Positions 6,249 to 7,717 of a stretch of DNA of 7,717 bases are shown piece by piece (position 1 is the stretch's first letter; every line of letters starts with the position of its first letter). Under the pieces are notes generated by a model. It was not told the DNA's origin, made no database searches, and saw nothing but the letters and a program-made list of their open reading frames with translations. Source of the DNA: Acidobacteriota bacterium. GTDB taxonomy: Bacteria > Acidobacteriota > Terriglobia > Acidiferrales > UBA7541. The position numbers and the translations under genes were made by a program. The stretch covers positions 1 through 7,717 of the forward strand of contig QHYF01000120.1 of the NCBI GenBank assembly GCA_003224075.1, written 5' to 3'.

Positions 6249-7365
6249 TTAAGACTTCTTCTTCTTCAGGTTGACTTTGATGTCGATCCCCGGCGCCATC
6301 AACTGAAGCTGCTCCAGTCCCTGCTTGGCCTGTTGCCCCCACTGTCCGTTCGGATCGAGCTCCACCGCCTTCTGGTAGGCCTCAATCGTTCCCGGCGCAA
6401 ATTGCACCATTTCTTTATCCCCCACTTTCTTCGTGGTCATCTTGTACACCAGCGAAGCCCCCAGGAGATACCACGTCTGAGGGTTCTTGGGATCGAGGTC
6501 CGCGGACTTCTGCAAGGGCTCCACGGCCGAAATTACGCCAGGCCGTAGCTGCGTTCGCGGGATCGAGTTCCGCGCTCTTCGTGTAGGCGGCTTTGGCGGC
6601 GTCGATTTTCCCTGCACGCGCCAGCACATTGCCCAAATTGTTGTAATAACCCGGAACATCCGGCTTGGCGTTGATGGCTTGTTGGTATGCCTCTGCCGCT
6701 TCCACGTTCCGGTTTGCCGTGTCGTATGCCTCGCCGAGTTTCGCCCAGACTAAGTGCAGGTTGGTATCTTTCTCGCCGGCGGATTTTTGCGCATCCTGGA
6801 ATTCCTTAGCTGCCTGATCGGAAAGATCCTTCAGATTTTGCTTCGCCGCTTCGCGCTGGTCCGGTGTCGCTTTTTGCAAATCAGCCTTGGCCACCTTTTC
6901 CTTCTCCAGGAGGGCCGTTCCCGCGTCGAAGTGCGCCTTCATCCCTGCGAATTTCTGCTTCTCTTCTTGCTGTTTCTTTTCGGCCTCGGCGAATTCCTTG
7001 CTGCTCTGCCTCGCCTTTTCAACGACATCCTTGAAATTGATGTTGAGTGTCGTTTCCTGCCCGCCTTGCACTCTGGCCTGGGCCTGATAGGGTTGGGCCT
7101 GATTCGGGAGGACAACGTTGACGGTAAAGACGCCGGACTTCAGGTTGCGAAATGCGTACTTTCCATTACTGTCGGTTTTCGTTTCTTGTTTGGCTCCCTG
7201 ATCGCTCACGGCCTGCACGCCCAAGCCGACCCAGGGTTTGCCCTCAACGTCCAGAATCTGCCCGCTGATCGCTCCGTCTTGCGCTGCGGCGCGCGGCGCA
7301 AGCAAACTTGCCAGCGCGGCCATCACTATTACGGCGAGCGCCCACGACTTATCAAATCGCTTCAT
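6249..7365 (-). pseudogene. Carboxypeptidase-regulatory-like / TPR protein gene, frameshifted
   Basis: The gene has a signal peptide (MKRFDKSW, hydrophobic core, LLAPRAAAQ, cut near 29), a carboxypeptidase regulatory-like beta-sandwich at about 32-110 (AISGQILDVEGKPWVGLGV, DSNGKYAFRNLKSGVFTVNV), a long charged coiled coil at about 118-200, and TPRs at about 202-236 and 237-270. In the third TPR the frame breaks: after WRNFG (residue 280, base 6526) the original frame runs on as unrelated sequence to a stop at 6415, while the TPR resumes in another frame (AVEPLQKSADLDPKN), with further TPR sequence to a lysine-rich end at 6249. Aligned on the 34-residue repeat, about 12 codons less one base are missing. 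A full product would be about 383 aa. Such exported proteins are common in Acidobacteriota and probably scaffold envelope complexes. It could be truncated but still made (316 aa), or an assembly error. Confidence 0.8.
6525..6528 (-). other. Frameshift/deletion junction in the third TPR
   Basis: Upstream frame codons read Asn-Phe-Gly up to base 6526; downstream frame codons read Ala-Val-Glu-Pro from base 6527. The two frames share the GGCC at the junction. Residue G is TPR position 8 and A is position 20, so about 35 bp are missing, which explains both the lost half-repeat and the shift of frame. Confidence 0.7.
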
Positions 7366-7373
7366 GCTCCATT

Positions 7374-7380
7374 CTCCTTT
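7374..7380 (-). promoter_or_regulatory. Ribosome binding site for the TPR gene
   Basis: AAAGGAG on the minus strand lies 8 nt before the ATG at 7365, giving a strong, well-spaced start. Confidence 0.7.
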
Positions 7381-7394
7381 TTCACGGGGGAGCG

Positions 7395-7414
7395 CCGCCC
7401 GGAGTGCCGGGCGG
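7395..7414. terminator. GC-rich hairpin between queC and the TPR gene
   Basis: CCGCCCGG and CCGGGCGG form a perfect 8-bp stem with an AGTG loop, flanked by GGGG (7387-7390) and CCCC (7421-7424) that could extend it. It lies 40 nt past the queC stop and 30 nt before the TPR start codon. No T-run follows on the minus strand, so it may be a terminator of an atypical kind, a transcript-end stabiliser, or part of the TPR leader. Confidence 0.4.
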
Positions 7415-7454
7415 TCCGTGCCCCATTATCTCTCATCCGCGCCAGATTCCAAGC

Positions 7455-7717
7455 TCAGCGCCGGGCTGCGGCCGTTTGCTGGTAGCGAATGGGATCCGGC
7501 GCGCCGGCTTCCGCAAAGGCTCGCAGACGCAGCAAGCAACTGTCGCACACGCCGCAGGCAAGATCCTCGTTCTGGTAGCACGACCAAGTTAGATGCAGCG
7601 GCGCGCCCAGCTCGATGCCCCTCCGGACGATCTCGTTTTTTTTCAGCGTAATCACCGGCGTTACCATCTCGATTTCTGTTTCCGGGCGCGTCCCAGCGCG
7701 GATCAATTCCTGAAACA
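7455..7717 (-). CDS. queC: 7-cyano-7-deazaguanine synthase QueC, C-terminal part (5' end outside window)
   Basis: QueC is a cytoplasmic ATP-dependent enzyme that turns 7-carboxy-7-deazaguanine and ammonia into preQ0, the precursor of queuosine in tRNA. Only the last 87 or so codons are visible; the frame stays open to the window edge, so the TTG at 7706 is not the start. The sequence FQELIRAGTRPETEIEMVTP, then KKNEIVRRGIELGAPLHLTW, matches the conserved C-terminal region. The zinc-binding cysteines are present in SCYQNEDLACGVCDSC (C-x8-C-x2-C-x2-C), followed by the typical LRLRAFAEAGAPDPIRY. The short tail QQTAAARR ends the protein normally. The ATP-binding N-terminal half lies beyond the window. 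Nothing ties it functionally to the TPR/B1/B2 genes; it is separated from them by a hairpin. Confidence 0.95.
   Translation of the reverse strand, partial: FQELIRAGTRPETEIEMVTPVITLKKNEIVRRGIELGAPLHLTWSCYQNEDLACGVCDSCLLRLRAFAEAGAPDPIRYQQTAAARR

Noticed and set aside
6754..7485. Plus-strand frame of 243 codons, leucine and phenylalanine-rich, resembling a membrane protein
   Set aside because: It is the complement of the charged Lys/Glu/Gln coiled coil of the TPR gene, which produces Leu/Phe runs; the minus-strand gene has a clear signal peptide, domains and a ribosome binding site.

Overview
The window reads as a GC-rich, Gram-negative bacterial chromosome segment. The gene families suggest Acidobacteriota (Terriglobia-like): DUF4097-type proteins, a signal-peptide/carboxypeptidase-regulatory/TPR protein, an ECF sigma/anti-sigma pair, and a lasso-type B1/B2 pair. 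This placement is an inference from gene content, not from a marker gene. There is no tRNA, rRNA, CRISPR array or insertion sequence, and almost all of the sequence is coding.

Left part (about 1-5443, all + strand): an envelope-stress type operon. It begins with an ECF sigma factor whose start lies outside the window. An anti-sigma factor follows with an ATGA overlap; it has a zinc-finger domain, one membrane segment and a HEAT-repeat outer part. Next come an exported DUF4097-like solenoid protein with an exact 18-residue repeat fused to a TonB C-terminal domain, a second exported DUF4097-like protein, and an exported protein with a coiled coil and two PDZ domains but no protease domain. A likely reading is that the sigma/anti-sigma pair senses envelope state and controls the exported proteins encoded behind it.

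Right part (about 5479-7717, all - strand, converging on the first operon): reading leftwards, the C-terminal part of queC (queuosine/7-deazaguanine synthesis), then a carboxypeptidase-regulatory/TPR gene broken by a frameshift within its third TPR (apparently a deletion of about 35 bp), then a PqqD-like B1 protein and a lasso-peptide B2 transglutaminase-like protease. The last three genes are tightly packed (19-nt gap, then a 26-nt overlap) and look cotranscribed.

The most notable point is the B1/B2 pair. It is the leader-recognition and leader-cleavage module of lasso peptide synthesis, yet no cyclase and no precursor gene are visible in the 36 bp after it or the roughly 1.5 kb before it. 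Other points of interest are the 18-residue solenoid fused to TonB, and the broken TPR gene directly upstream of B1.
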